Origin: Fidelibacterota bacterium
GTDB taxonomy: Bacteria; Fidelibacterota; UBA2242; JAFGTP01
DNA length: 64,000 nucleotides
Assembly: GCA_016934035.1 (NCBI GenBank)
Contig: JAFGTP010000023.1
Location: 1-64,000, forward strand
Direction of reading: 5' to 3'
Shown here: in pieces, positions 1-7,639 of the stretch
Layout of the letters: every line of letters starts with the position of its first letter
Numbering within the stretch: position 1 is the first letter of the stretch
The notes under the pieces: model-generated
The model's database searches: none
Seen by the model: only the letters and a program-made list of their open reading frames with translations
Told to the model about the DNA's origin: nothing
Program-made: the position numbers and the translations under genes

Positions 1-145
1 CATAGTGGTTTTAAATCTCAGTTAAAGTGTAAAATTATTGATGAAATTTTGTTTAAATAACAGCTAAAAAGAGCTATTAACCCTAAAATTGATTTTCTTG
101 AGCTAAAAAGAATTTAAACAGATCAATCAAAATTATAAATTTACG

Positions 146-1252
146 TTATTCCCTGACCAATAAATTAAAAACCTCAATCCCATCCTCTATAATCGAATCA
201 TCAGGCAAAAACTTCGGATGATGCAATCCATGAAACTCACCAGTACGACTTCCCAGCCACATCATCAATGATGGAAAACGTTCTGCTATAAAACCATAAT
301 CCTCACCGGTCATCTTAATTTCGATTGTACGAAAAGCAAATTTTTCAGCCAAGCGGGTTTTTGCCAGTTCAAATAATTTAGGTGAATTAATGACTTCTTT
401 ATGATTGATTCCATGTGTAATTTTGAAAGCCACTCCGGTCGATATTTTGATGGCCTCCAGAATGGTTTCCAATTTTTTGATATAGTCTTGTGTTTTGGTT
501 AATTCAAAGGAACGAATGGTCCCTTCCAGTTTTGCAAAATCCGGGACGATGTTGCGGACTTTTCCGGATTCTACTTTGCCGACACCGAATAAGATCGGAG
601 AGAGGTAATTTTGAGGCAGTTTGTCCACATTATCCATGAACATTCTCAAAGCACTCAGTGCATTTTTGCCGTTTTGCGGAAAAGCGACATGGGCGGAATT
701 GCCGAAAAATTCCACATTTAGTTCATAAGAGGAGGCAAATAAGGTTGAACCGTTTGTGGCGATTGTTCTCTTTTCGTATTCATCATTGACGTGCAAGGCA
801 AAGGATTTTTCAATATTGAAAAGATCCAGAATTCCAGTCTCTAAGATTTTTTGTGCACCACCAACCGCTTCTTCGGCAGGTTGAAATAGAAATAACATAT
901 TTTGTTGGGGTTTATTTTTCAGTACATGAAGCAGGAATCCATACAAAATCGCTGTGTGGACATCATGACCGCAGGCATGCATATTTTCATTGAGAGATGA
1001 GAAATCACACCCTGTTTGTTCGATAGTGGGCAATGCATCAATATCAGCCCGAAGCAGTGTAAAAACTCCGTCTGTCGGTTTATATTCCACCAGCAATCCG
1101 GTTTCCAAAGGACGATGGATTTTAATTTTGTAATGGAAATTGGCCATAGCCGATGTAATGCTATCCTTCAGCAATTGAGTGGTTTTGAATTCCTGCAGTG
1201 CCAGTTCTGGATTTTGATGGATTTTGTGCCGCAGTTCTACCGGCAAAATCAT
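146..1252 (-). CDS. M20-family amidohydrolase, probable N-acetyldiaminopimelate deacetylase
   Basis: A 368-residue metal-dependent amidohydrolase of the M20D/ACY1 type. HACGHDVH at residues 92-99 and LRADIDALP near 67-75 carry metal ligands, QPAEEA (about 124-129) has the catalytic Glu pair, and GEDYGF lies near the C-terminus. The family cleaves N-acyl groups from amino acids. As the last gene of a cluster with dapH and a class III aminotransferase, it most likely removes acetate from N-acetyl-LL-diaminopimelate to give LL-diaminopimelate. Its ATG overlaps the upstream aminotransferase stop by four bases (ATGA), which implies translational coupling. Hippurate- or indole-acetyl-amino-acid hydrolases are paralogues that motifs alone cannot exclude. 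The 145 bases beyond it hold no gene and no clear terminator. Confidence 0.85.
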   Translation of the reverse strand: MILPVELRHKIHQNPELALQEFKTTQLLKDSITSAMANFHYKIKIHRPLETGLLVEYKPTDGVFTLLRADIDALPTIEQTGCDFSSLNENMHACGHDVHTAILYGFLLHVLKNKPQQNMLFLFQPAEEAVGGAQKILETGILDLFNIEKSFALHVNDEYEKRTIATNGSTLFASSYELNVEFFGNSAHVAFPQNGKNALSALRMFMDNVDKLPQNYLSPILFGVGKVESGKVRNIVPDFAKLEGTIRSFELTKTQDYIKKLETILEAIKISTGVAFKITHGINHKEVINSPKLFELAKTRLAEKFAFRTIEIKMTGEDYGFIAERFPSLMMWLGSRTGEFHGLHHPKFLPDDSIIEDGIEVFNLLVRE

Positions 1253-2385
1253 AGAATTTCTCCAATTTTTTGTACAATCAGATCCATTTCTGCCTGTGTG
1301 ATATTCAGGGCAGGCAGTAACCGGATTATTTTGTTGTTGATAACATTTAGTAATAATTGATTATCAAAAGCACGATCTCGAAGGGTTTCATCGGCTTCTA
1401 TCAATTCGATGGCCAGCATCAATCCGTAGCCACGAGCCTCTTGAATTCTATCAGAATTCAGTCTTTTGATTTTATGGAGAAAATATTCCCCCTTTTGAGT
1501 AATATCCGGGAGCATTTTTGGAATATGATTAATATCATACTTGGCGCCGGCAAGTGCCACTGGATTGGGAGCAAAGGTGGAACCGTGTTCACCCTGTTGA
1601 AGCACATCAGCATAATTTTCCAGAAACAAAATCGCTCCCAGGGGCAAACCGCCTCCAAGGGATTTGGCCACTGTCACCAGATTGGGTTTCAGTCCAAAAT
1701 GCTGGTAGGCAAAAAGTTTTCCCGTCCGTCCGAGACCCGCCTGGATTTCATCACAGATCAGGACAAATTTATATTTTTGGTGCAGCTCTTCCAGTTTTTT
1801 TGCAAATCCCTTATCCAGCGGTACAATACCGCCGGAACCCTGAATAGCTTCTACAAACACAGCAATTACCTGATCATGGTACTTATTCAGATGTTTTTCC
1901 AAATTTTCTGAATCGTTAAAAGGTAGTTGGCAGGTGTGCTGAAGAAGCGGTTCAAAGCAATTTTTGATTTTCGGGAACCCTGTCACCGACAACGAACCGG
2001 TAGTCCGTCCGTGAAAACCTTTATCAAAAAAGATAATCTGGTTGCGTTTTGGTGTGGAAATTTTTCGTATGGTTTTAAGTACTCCTTCACTGGCCTCAGT
2101 ACCGGAATTTGTGTAAAATACTTTGCCTGTCGTTCCTGTAAATTCGATTAACTTTTCGGCTACATATTCAGCATCTTCGTCAATGAAAAAATTGGAAAGG
2201 TGGGAGTACCTCTCCAATTTTTCCGTAAAAACTTTGATAAGGTCTGGATGGGAATGGCCAAAGGATAAAACCCCGATTCCGGTAAAAGTATCAAGATATT
2301 CCTTACCGTTTTTCGCAAAAATTTTTATACCCTTTGCCCGGTCGATCTCCAGATCAAAATTCTGATATAGTTTCAGTAAACTCAT
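1249..2385 (-). CDS. Class III aminotransferase, probable N-acetyl-LL-diaminopimelate aminotransferase (ArgD-like)
   Basis: A PLP enzyme of the acetylornithine aminotransferase family, 378 residues. NSGTEASEGVLK (93-104) binds the cofactor phosphate, CDEIQAGLGRTG (211-222) holds the PLP-contacting Asp212, and Lys241 in TVAKSLGGGLP is the Schiff-base lysine. ArgD-type enzymes use N-acetylornithine, succinyl- or acetyl-diaminopimelate intermediates. Its position between lysC and the M20 deacetylase, with dapH in the same cluster, argues for transamination of N-acetyl-2-amino-6-oxopimelate. It overlaps lysC and the deacetylase by four bases each. No other arginine gene lies in the window, so a dual role in arginine synthesis remains possible. 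Confidence 0.85.
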   Translation of the reverse strand: MSLLKLYQNFDLEIDRAKGIKIFAKNGKEYLDTFTGIGVLSFGHSHPDLIKVFTEKLERYSHLSNFFIDEDAEYVAEKLIEFTGTTGKVFYTNSGTEASEGVLKTIRKISTPKRNQIIFFDKGFHGRTTGSLSVTGFPKIKNCFEPLLQHTCQLPFNDSENLEKHLNKYHDQVIAVFVEAIQGSGGIVPLDKGFAKKLEELHQKYKFVLICDEIQAGLGRTGKLFAYQHFGLKPNLVTVAKSLGGGLPLGAILFLENYADVLQQGEHGSTFAPNPVALAGAKYDINHIPKMLPDITQKGEYFLHKIKRLNSDRIQEARGYGLMLAIELIEADETLRDRAFDNQLLLNVINNKIIRLLPALNITQAEMDLIVQKIGEIL

Positions 2386-3572
2386 AGGTTGAATTCCTTT
2401 GCCAGTGCCTGTACCGCTTGGTTTTTATATTCTTTACGAATAAGGGCTGAAATTTTAATTTCTGATGTGGTTACCAGTTCAATCGGTATGTTTTCCAGGG
2501 TCCTGAAAAATCGTGACGCAACCCCTTTTTCAGAGCGCATGCCAAGGCCAACCACTGAAATTTTACAATCGCCATGACGGTATAGGATGTCACATTCGAT
2601 AAATTTTTCCTGTAGTTGGACTATGGCTGTTTCAAATTTGTCCGCCTCTTCTTCGATATAGGTAAATGAAAGGTTCAGGGTATTTTTCAGTTCAATGATT
2701 GAGATCATATCAATATTGATTTTTTTATCACCCAGAAAGGCGAAGACCTGGTTGACGGTTTTGTGGTCCATGGGCAGATTGCCAATGGTGACACGGGTCT
2801 GTTTTTCCATAATGGACATACCGGTGACAACTGAAGTTTCGATTTCTTTGGCGTCAATAATGGTACCTTCTTCTTCCGAAAAAGTCGCCCCACAATAGAG
2901 CGGGACATTAAATTTTTTAGCAATTTCCACCGCTCGGGTATGAAGGACATTGGCGCCCAGGCGAGACATTTCCATAATCTCATCATAATTGATGTGTTTC
3001 AGCTTTTTGGCTGCTGGAAAAATGCGCGGATCAGTGGTGAAGATTCCGGGAAAATCGCTGTAAATTTCACATTGCGCATTTAAAGCAGCTGCAATAGCGA
3101 CGGCAGAAGTATCAGAACCACCGCGTCCGAGGGTTGTAATATCATTATTTTCTGTAATTCCCTGAAATCCGGTGATAATCAAAACATCCTGATCGTTTAG
3201 AAAATTCCTGAGTTTTTGTGAATGAATATTTTTGATATTAGCATCGGTAAAATTTGAGGTGGCTGTGATTCCGGCCTGAAAACTGTTGAGAGATTTGGCT
3301 CTCAGGCCAGTCTCCTGTAAAGCCATGGAAAGGAGTGATACGGATACCTGTTCACCGGTCGTAACCAGCATGTCCAGTTCCCGTGGATTGGGTATGGCGG
3401 AAATTTCTTTGGCCAGGGCCAGCAGCTGATCAGTCGTCTTACCCATGGCAGAGACGACCACAACCAGTTTTGTATCATCGTTTACTCTGCGTTTTATTTT
3501 TTCAGCTACTTTTTTGATTTTGGTGGTATCAGCAACAGAGGAACCACCATATTTTTGGACGATTAGGTTCAT
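2382..3572 (-). CDS. lysC: Aspartate kinase
   Basis: Phosphorylates aspartate, the first step toward lysine, threonine and methionine. The 396-residue protein has the kinase signature KYGGSSVAD at 7-15, a TTLGRGGSDTSAVA stretch near 145-158 for nucleotide and substrate binding, and two C-terminal ACT-like regulatory segments (around VTIGNLPMDHKTV and ISVVGLGMRSEKG). It is a monofunctional kinase with no homoserine dehydrogenase part. The ACT region suggests allosteric feedback, probably by lysine given the neighbours. The start follows a GAGGAA ribosome site and lies two bases after the dapH stop. Confidence 0.95.
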   Translation of the reverse strand: MNLIVQKYGGSSVADTTKIKKVAEKIKRRVNDDTKLVVVVSAMGKTTDQLLALAKEISAIPNPRELDMLVTTGEQVSVSLLSMALQETGLRAKSLNSFQAGITATSNFTDANIKNIHSQKLRNFLNDQDVLIITGFQGITENNDITTLGRGGSDTSAVAIAAALNAQCEIYSDFPGIFTTDPRIFPAAKKLKHINYDEIMEMSRLGANVLHTRAVEIAKKFNVPLYCGATFSEEEGTIIDAKEIETSVVTGMSIMEKQTRVTIGNLPMDHKTVNQVFAFLGDKKINIDMISIIELKNTLNLSFTYIEEEADKFETAIVQLQEKFIECDILYRHGDCKISVVGLGMRSEKGVASRFFRTLENIPIELVTTSEIKISALIRKEYKNQAVQALAKEFNL

Positions 3573-3574
3573 GG

Positions 3575-4273
3575 TTACAATTTCCTCAATTCTTCCATTA
3601 ATTGTGTTTTTGCTTTGGTACGGTTATCTACCTTTTTGATTACTTTTGCCGGTGAACCGACGACAACAGAATTTGGCTCCACATTTTTGGTGACAACGGA
3701 ACCAGCGGCTACAACGGAACCGGCTCCGATTCTGACTCCTTCAAGCACCACAGCATTGGCTCCAATTAGTACATTGTCTTCGATGACCACCGGGTCGGCA
3801 CTTGGCGGCTCTATAACACCGGCAATGACTGCTCCGGCGCCGATATGGCAATTTTCACCGATGAGAGCACGGCCACCGAGGACAACATTCATATCGATCA
3901 TGGTGTTTTTACCAATGACAGCACCGATATTGATTACAGCCCCCATCATAATCACGCAGTTGTCGCCAATTTCCACCATGTCCCGAATCAAGGCGCCAGG
4001 TTCAATACGACAGTTGAAGCGGGTCTGGTCCACCAAGGGGATTGCTGAATTTCTACGGTCCTGTTCTAATCGATATTTTGAAATGTACGTTTGGTTATTG
4101 GCCAGCAAGGGCAGAAATTCGGCGTATTCACAGAAAAGCACACCGGCGGTTTCATTACCGTAGTAATCCAGATTTTTAAAATCAACCTGGGTCAAATCAC
4201 CTTTTAAATAAACCTTAACCGGAGTGGTTTTCTTTGCGTCTGCGATATATTTTATAATTTCGTAGGAATCCAT
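3575..4273 (-). CDS. dapH: Tetrahydrodipicolinate N-acetyltransferase
   Basis: A 232-residue left-handed beta-helix acyltransferase. Hexapeptide repeats run from about residue 90 to 205 (for example [19 protein letters not shown] and [17 protein letters not shown]), after a small N-terminal alpha/beta domain typical of DapH. It transfers acetyl from acetyl-CoA to tetrahydrodipicolinate, which defines the acetylase branch of lysine synthesis. Length and N-terminal domain fit DapH better than the succinyltransferase DapD. GGAG sits just before the ATG. A 146-base gap separates it from dapB, the only sizeable gap in the cluster. Confidence 0.93.
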   Translation of the reverse strand: MDSYEIIKYIADAKKTTPVKVYLKGDLTQVDFKNLDYYGNETAGVLFCEYAEFLPLLANNQTYISKYRLEQDRRNSAIPLVDQTRFNCRIEPGALIRDMVEIGDNCVIMMGAVINIGAVIGKNTMIDMNVVLGGRALIGENCHIGAGAVIAGVIEPPSADPVVIEDNVLIGANAVVLEGVRIGAGSVVAAGSVVTKNVEPNSVVVGSPAKVIKKVDNRTKAKTQLMEELRKL

Positions 4274-4419
4274 GTTTATTTCTCCTTTTTAATTTCATTG
4301 GCTGCAGGTTTTTTACAGATTTACAGAGTTTATTTTACAAAGGTCTTAACAGATTGATAATCAATCGCTGTAACGCTGTGTCATCGGGATAATCTGCAAC
4401 TTTGGGTATTGTTTATGAT
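4274..4419 (-). other. Intergenic gap inside the lysine cluster
   Basis: These 146 bases between dapB and dapH contain no gene. They hold the dapH ribosome site and a short near-palindrome (arms GATTGA 4352-4357 and TCAATC 4361-4366). They could carry an internal promoter or processing site, but nothing here matches a known riboswitch by eye. Confidence 0.3.
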
Positions 4420-5067
4420 TTACTTGGAAAAGAGCACCTGCTTAAAAGAAAATAAGCCGTGCTTTCGCTTCCTGAGGAATTTTGCTGATTTGAGTGCACC
4501 TTCGGCAAAAGTGCGCCTGGAGGTTGCTCTGTGGGATAGGGTGATTGTTTCGCCCATTGATCCGAAATAAACTGAATGGTCGCCGGGAATATTGCCCAGG
4601 CGGAGGGAGGAGATGGGAATGTCACGATCAAAAACTTTCCCCAGCATTTTTGCCGTACCGGAGGATTTGTCCTGTTTGAACCTGTGATGGATTTCCATGA
4701 TTTCTATGTCCCAATCACCGATGTGTTCTTTGAGCAATTCTGTTGCTTTAAGCAGTATTTGTATGCCAATTGAAAAATTATAGGACTGGACGATTGCAAC
4801 TTTTTCAGACAGTGCCTTGATCATTGCAAATTGTTCTTCATTCAGGCCTGTTGTTCCAATGACCAACGGACATTGAAATTTTTTGACAAATTCAGCTGTT
4901 TTCTGAAATACTTCCGGCAATGAAAAATCGATCAGTACATCCGGAATGTCTGATTGAATGACACCGTCTTTGTCATAGGAGAACACCAGTTGATGTCTAT
5001 CCTCTTCAAAAAGGGTACGAATTTCCTGTCCCATTCTGCCATTTAAACCAATGATCCCGAATTTCAT
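4420..5067 (-). CDS. dapB: 4-hydroxy-tetrahydrodipicolinate reductase
   Basis: Reduces the DapA product to tetrahydrodipicolinate with NAD(P)H. The dinucleotide-binding motif GLNGRMG is at 7-13, the catalytic segment EIHHRFKQDKSSGTA at about 125-139 contains His127/His128 and the substrate-binding Lys131, and VIGTTGLNEEQ (69-79) is also conserved. At 215 residues it is shorter than the roughly 270-residue E. coli enzyme, as in several thermophile and FCB forms. The ATG overlaps the dapA stop by four bases. Confidence 0.95.
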   Translation of the reverse strand: MKFGIIGLNGRMGQEIRTLFEEDRHQLVFSYDKDGVIQSDIPDVLIDFSLPEVFQKTAEFVKKFQCPLVIGTTGLNEEQFAMIKALSEKVAIVQSYNFSIGIQILLKATELLKEHIGDWDIEIMEIHHRFKQDKSSGTAKMLGKVFDRDIPISSLRLGNIPGDHSVYFGSMGETITLSHRATSRRTFAEGALKSAKFLRKRKHGLFSFKQVLFSK

Positions 5068-5942
5068 ATTAATTCCAGGTCCTGCATAGTTTGTTCAAGG
5101 ATTTTTTCATTTTTTTCGGATAATGGGATCAAAGGCAAGCGGACACTATTGTCACAAATTCCCATGAGAGAAGCAGCAAATTTTACAGGGATGGGATTGA
5201 CTTCGATAAAAAGGTCATTGAATAATTTATTGAGTCGGTTGTTAAATTTTTGGGCTTCTCTGATGTTTCCCTGAAGCATCAGGTGAGTTAAATTGACCAT
5301 ATCTTCCGGAATGATATTGCCTGCCACGGAAATGAGACCTTCTGCGCCCAGTGCCATCATCGGAATAGTCTGATCATCGTTTCCGGAATATACTTTTAAA
5401 GTACCAGGTCTTCTTGCAATCAATTCTGCTGCAAAAGAAATATTACCGCCGGCTTCCTTGACACCGATAATATTTTCACATTCATCGTGCAAACGAAGGA
5501 TTGTATCAATTTCAAGGTTGACCCCGGTGCGAGACGGAACATTGTATAAAATAATCGGTAATTTCGTCTGATTGGCGTAGAGTTTAAAGGATTGATAAAG
5601 TCCTTCCTGGCTGCTTTTGTTATAATAAGGTGTTACAATTAAAAGTCCGTCTGCGGCGGCTTCTTCCGCCATTTTATTAGATTTTAATACATCGACAGCT
5701 GAGTTTGTACCGGTGCCGACAATTACGGGGATTTTTCCCTTAATTTCTTCTACAATGGTCTTAACAATTTGCTTTCGTTCATCAAGTGTTATAGTTGGTG
5801 TTTCTCCGGTTGTCCCCAGTACAACAATGCTGTCTGTTCCGGCTTCCACTTGCATGCGCGCAATATTTCGTAAGTCCTGATAATTGACTTCCATTTCTTC
5901 TGTAAATGGGGTCATTATCGCTGTTCCAATTCCTTGAAACAT
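5064..5942 (-). CDS. dapA: 4-hydroxy-tetrahydrodipicolinate synthase
   Basis: Condenses pyruvate with aspartate semialdehyde, the committed lysine step. In the 292-residue form the GTTGETPT motif is at 43-50, Tyr133 lies in ILYNVPSRTG and the Schiff-base Lys162 in GVKEAGGN. An upstream ATG at 5957 would add five residues, but AAGGAG is ideally placed for the ATG at 5942, so that start was chosen. First gene of the minus-strand cluster, read divergently from the secreted repeat protein at 6192. Class I aldolase paralogues exist, but the dapB neighbour makes this call firm. Confidence 0.95.
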   Translation of the reverse strand: MFQGIGTAIMTPFTEEMEVNYQDLRNIARMQVEAGTDSIVVLGTTGETPTITLDERKQIVKTIVEEIKGKIPVIVGTGTNSAVDVLKSNKMAEEAAADGLLIVTPYYNKSSQEGLYQSFKLYANQTKLPIILYNVPSRTGVNLEIDTILRLHDECENIIGVKEAGGNISFAAELIARRPGTLKVYSGNDDQTIPMMALGAEGLISVAGNIIPEDMVNLTHLMLQGNIREAQKFNNRLNKLFNDLFIEVNPIPVKFAASLMGICDNSVRLPLIPLSEKNEKILEQTMQDLELI

Positions 5943-6134
5943 GATTTCTCCTTTCATTTCAAATTTGTTAAAACCTATTGTAAGGTTCGAAAATAATCAA
6001 TTATTTAATTTTTGGCAAGATTTTAAAAATAAATAAGTTACACCTTTTTGTTAGTTAACTTTCCTAATTATTTTTATCAAAGAATAATATTTAACTTTTA
6101 ATTCTTTTTAGCGTCTCAGTTATGATTTTTTTCA

Positions 6135-6144
6135 GTGAATTCAC
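6135..6144. promoter_or_regulatory. 10-bp palindrome in the dapA/6192 divergent region
   Basis: GTGAATTCAC is a perfect palindrome about 48 bases before the ATG at 6192, in the very AT-rich divergent region (5943-6191) that must hold promoters for both directions. It could be an operator, but a single 10-bp palindrome may be chance. Confidence 0.2.
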
Positions 6145-6191
6145 GAAAATGCAAAAATTTTAACTGATTAAAAAAATAGGAGAAACAAACC

Positions 6192-7331
6192 ATGAAAAGA
6201 AGATTCATACAATTTTTGATGTTGGCTTTGATTATGATTATCAGCCATGTATCCTATGCCCAGATGCCTGAAAGCGATGGCAGATTTGGCGGCGGACGAC
6301 AGCATGACCACCTGTTCATGAGATTAAAAAACTTACTGACAGAAGAACAAATGCAGGAGGTCAAAGATATGATCAGGGAAATGCATCAGAGCGGTGCTTC
6401 CAGGCTGGAAATCCATACAGCTGTGATGGACTTACTGGAATTCTGGGGAATTGACTATTCCGATGTCAATGAGAACCACCTGCCACGCACTATTTGGAAA
6501 CAGTTGACAGACGAACAGAAAGAAACCTTAAAAAATACAATGAAATCTATGCAGGAAAATGGCGCAACTGAAGAAGAAATCAGAGAAGTTGTGAATGGGC
6601 TGCTGGACGAATGGGGGATTGATCTTTCCGAATTTCGTCAAAATTACTGGCGCAGGATCCTTCACCATCGGCTGATGGACCAATTGACCGATGAACAACA
6701 GGAAGAAATTAAAGCACTGGTTGAAGAGATGCGAGCCAATGATGCTGCCAAAGAAGAAATTTTTGCAGCTGTAAAAGAACTATTGGAATCCTGGGGCATT
6801 GATGTATCGGATACTTGGGGTGAAAGAAAAAACGAAAGGTTACCGCGTGAAATTTTAGAACAGCTGACTGAAGCCCAAAGAACAGAATTAATTGAACTGA
6901 TTCAAAAAATGAGAGATGATGATGCAACCCGTGAAGAAATCTATGAGGCCATTACCGACCTACTGGTCCATTGGGGCATCGAGCTGCCTGAAGATTGGGG
7001 GGAGGGCCCAAAGAATACCGAACAGCCTGAAGAAAATAAGTTGACGAATTATCAGCTGCTGGATGGCGTGACAAACCATCCGAACCCTTTTAATCCGGAT
7101 ACCCATATTTCCTACTCTCTGCATGAAGCTTCCAATATCAGTGTGAAGATTTATAATATGAACGGAAATCAGGTTCGAACCCTGGAAAATAAAAAGCAGG
7201 AAGCTGGAAGCTATACACTTTATTGGGATGGATTAAATGAAAAAGGAATGCAATGTCCTTCAGGAATGTATCTTGTGAAAATTGATGCTGGATCAGAGAC
7301 TGTAACTCATAATATAATTTTAATGAAATAG
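6192..7331 (+). CDS. Secreted protein with four LTDEQ...WGI helical repeats and C-terminal FlgD-like sorting domain
   Basis: A 379-residue exported protein of unknown function. A signal peptide covers about 1-23, ending SYA-Q. Four helical repeats start at residues 49, 105, 165 and 225 (period 56-60); each opens with LT(D/E)(E/A)Q, has a central EEI/LEI, and closes with WGI(D/E). From about 290 a PNPFNPDTHISYSL segment begins a FlgD-like or T9SS type-A-like sorting module ending in NIILMK. Highly charged helices with repeated Glu/Asp suggest a surface or periplasmic structural or binding role, but no catalytic motif is seen. AGGAG lies eight bases before the ATG. A strong terminator follows. 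Confidence 0.85.
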   Translation: MKRRFIQFLMLALIMIISHVSYAQMPESDGRFGGGRQHDHLFMRLKNLLTEEQMQEVKDMIREMHQSGASRLEIHTAVMDLLEFWGIDYSDVNENHLPRTIWKQLTDEQKETLKNTMKSMQENGATEEEIREVVNGLLDEWGIDLSEFRQNYWRRILHHRLMDQLTDEQQEEIKALVEEMRANDAAKEEIFAAVKELLESWGIDVSDTWGERKNERLPREILEQLTEAQRTELIELIQKMRDDDATREEIYEAITDLLVHWGIELPEDWGEGPKNTEQPEENKLTNYQLLDGVTNHPNPFNPDTHISYSLHEASNISVKIYNMNGNQVRTLENKKQEAGSYTLYWDGLNEKGMQCPSGMYLVKIDAGSETVTHNIILMK

Positions 7332-7352
7332 ATCCCTTACTTATTAAAACTT

Positions 7353-7388
7353 ACCCAAAAAGCCATGAGTATACATGGCTTTTTGGGT
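7353..7388 (+). terminator. Strong hairpin terminator after the repeat protein
   Basis: Perfect 15-bp inverted repeat (7353-7367 and 7374-7388) around a six-base loop, with a T-rich inner 3' arm. It lies 22 bases after the stop at 7331. The T run is within the stem rather than a long free tail. Confidence 0.75.
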
Positions 7389-7639
7389 ATTGAAGAATGG
7401 CTTTTATAAACTAATACACAGCGAAAATTATCCAATAGGATGAATCCTTGTCCATTGTTTTATAATCAAATGTATAAATGAATTTTTGGAAGAATCCATC
7501 ATGCGCATGTGACGAAACTCCAATTTTTGTACTTTATAAGCAGTAGGTTTAAAATTTATTTTGAATTAAGGTTTCAGTTTATTAATGTTTGCTCTGCAAT
7601 CAAGTGATGAGAAATTCTAATTTTTGTCTTGGAGGATTC
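7389..7639 (+). other. Upstream region of the FISUMP protein
   Basis: About 250 AT-rich bases with no convincing gene. Its only assignable element is GGAGG at 7631-7635, which sets the next start. A promoter for the long gene downstream must lie here, but no consensus could be fixed. Confidence 0.3.

Noticed and set aside
1357-1911. Open frame of 184 codons on the plus strand
   Set aside because: Lies antisense to the aminotransferase gene, which has full motifs; no ribosome site or family pattern. A shadow frame.
3615-4163. Open frame of 182 codons, Thr/Pro-rich, on the plus strand
   Set aside because: Antisense to dapH; its composition comes from the hexapeptide repeats read backwards.
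5943-6191. Possible lysine riboswitch upstream of dapA
   Set aside because: The leader is only AT-rich sequence with no visible conserved lysine-aptamer elements; a covariance search would settle it.
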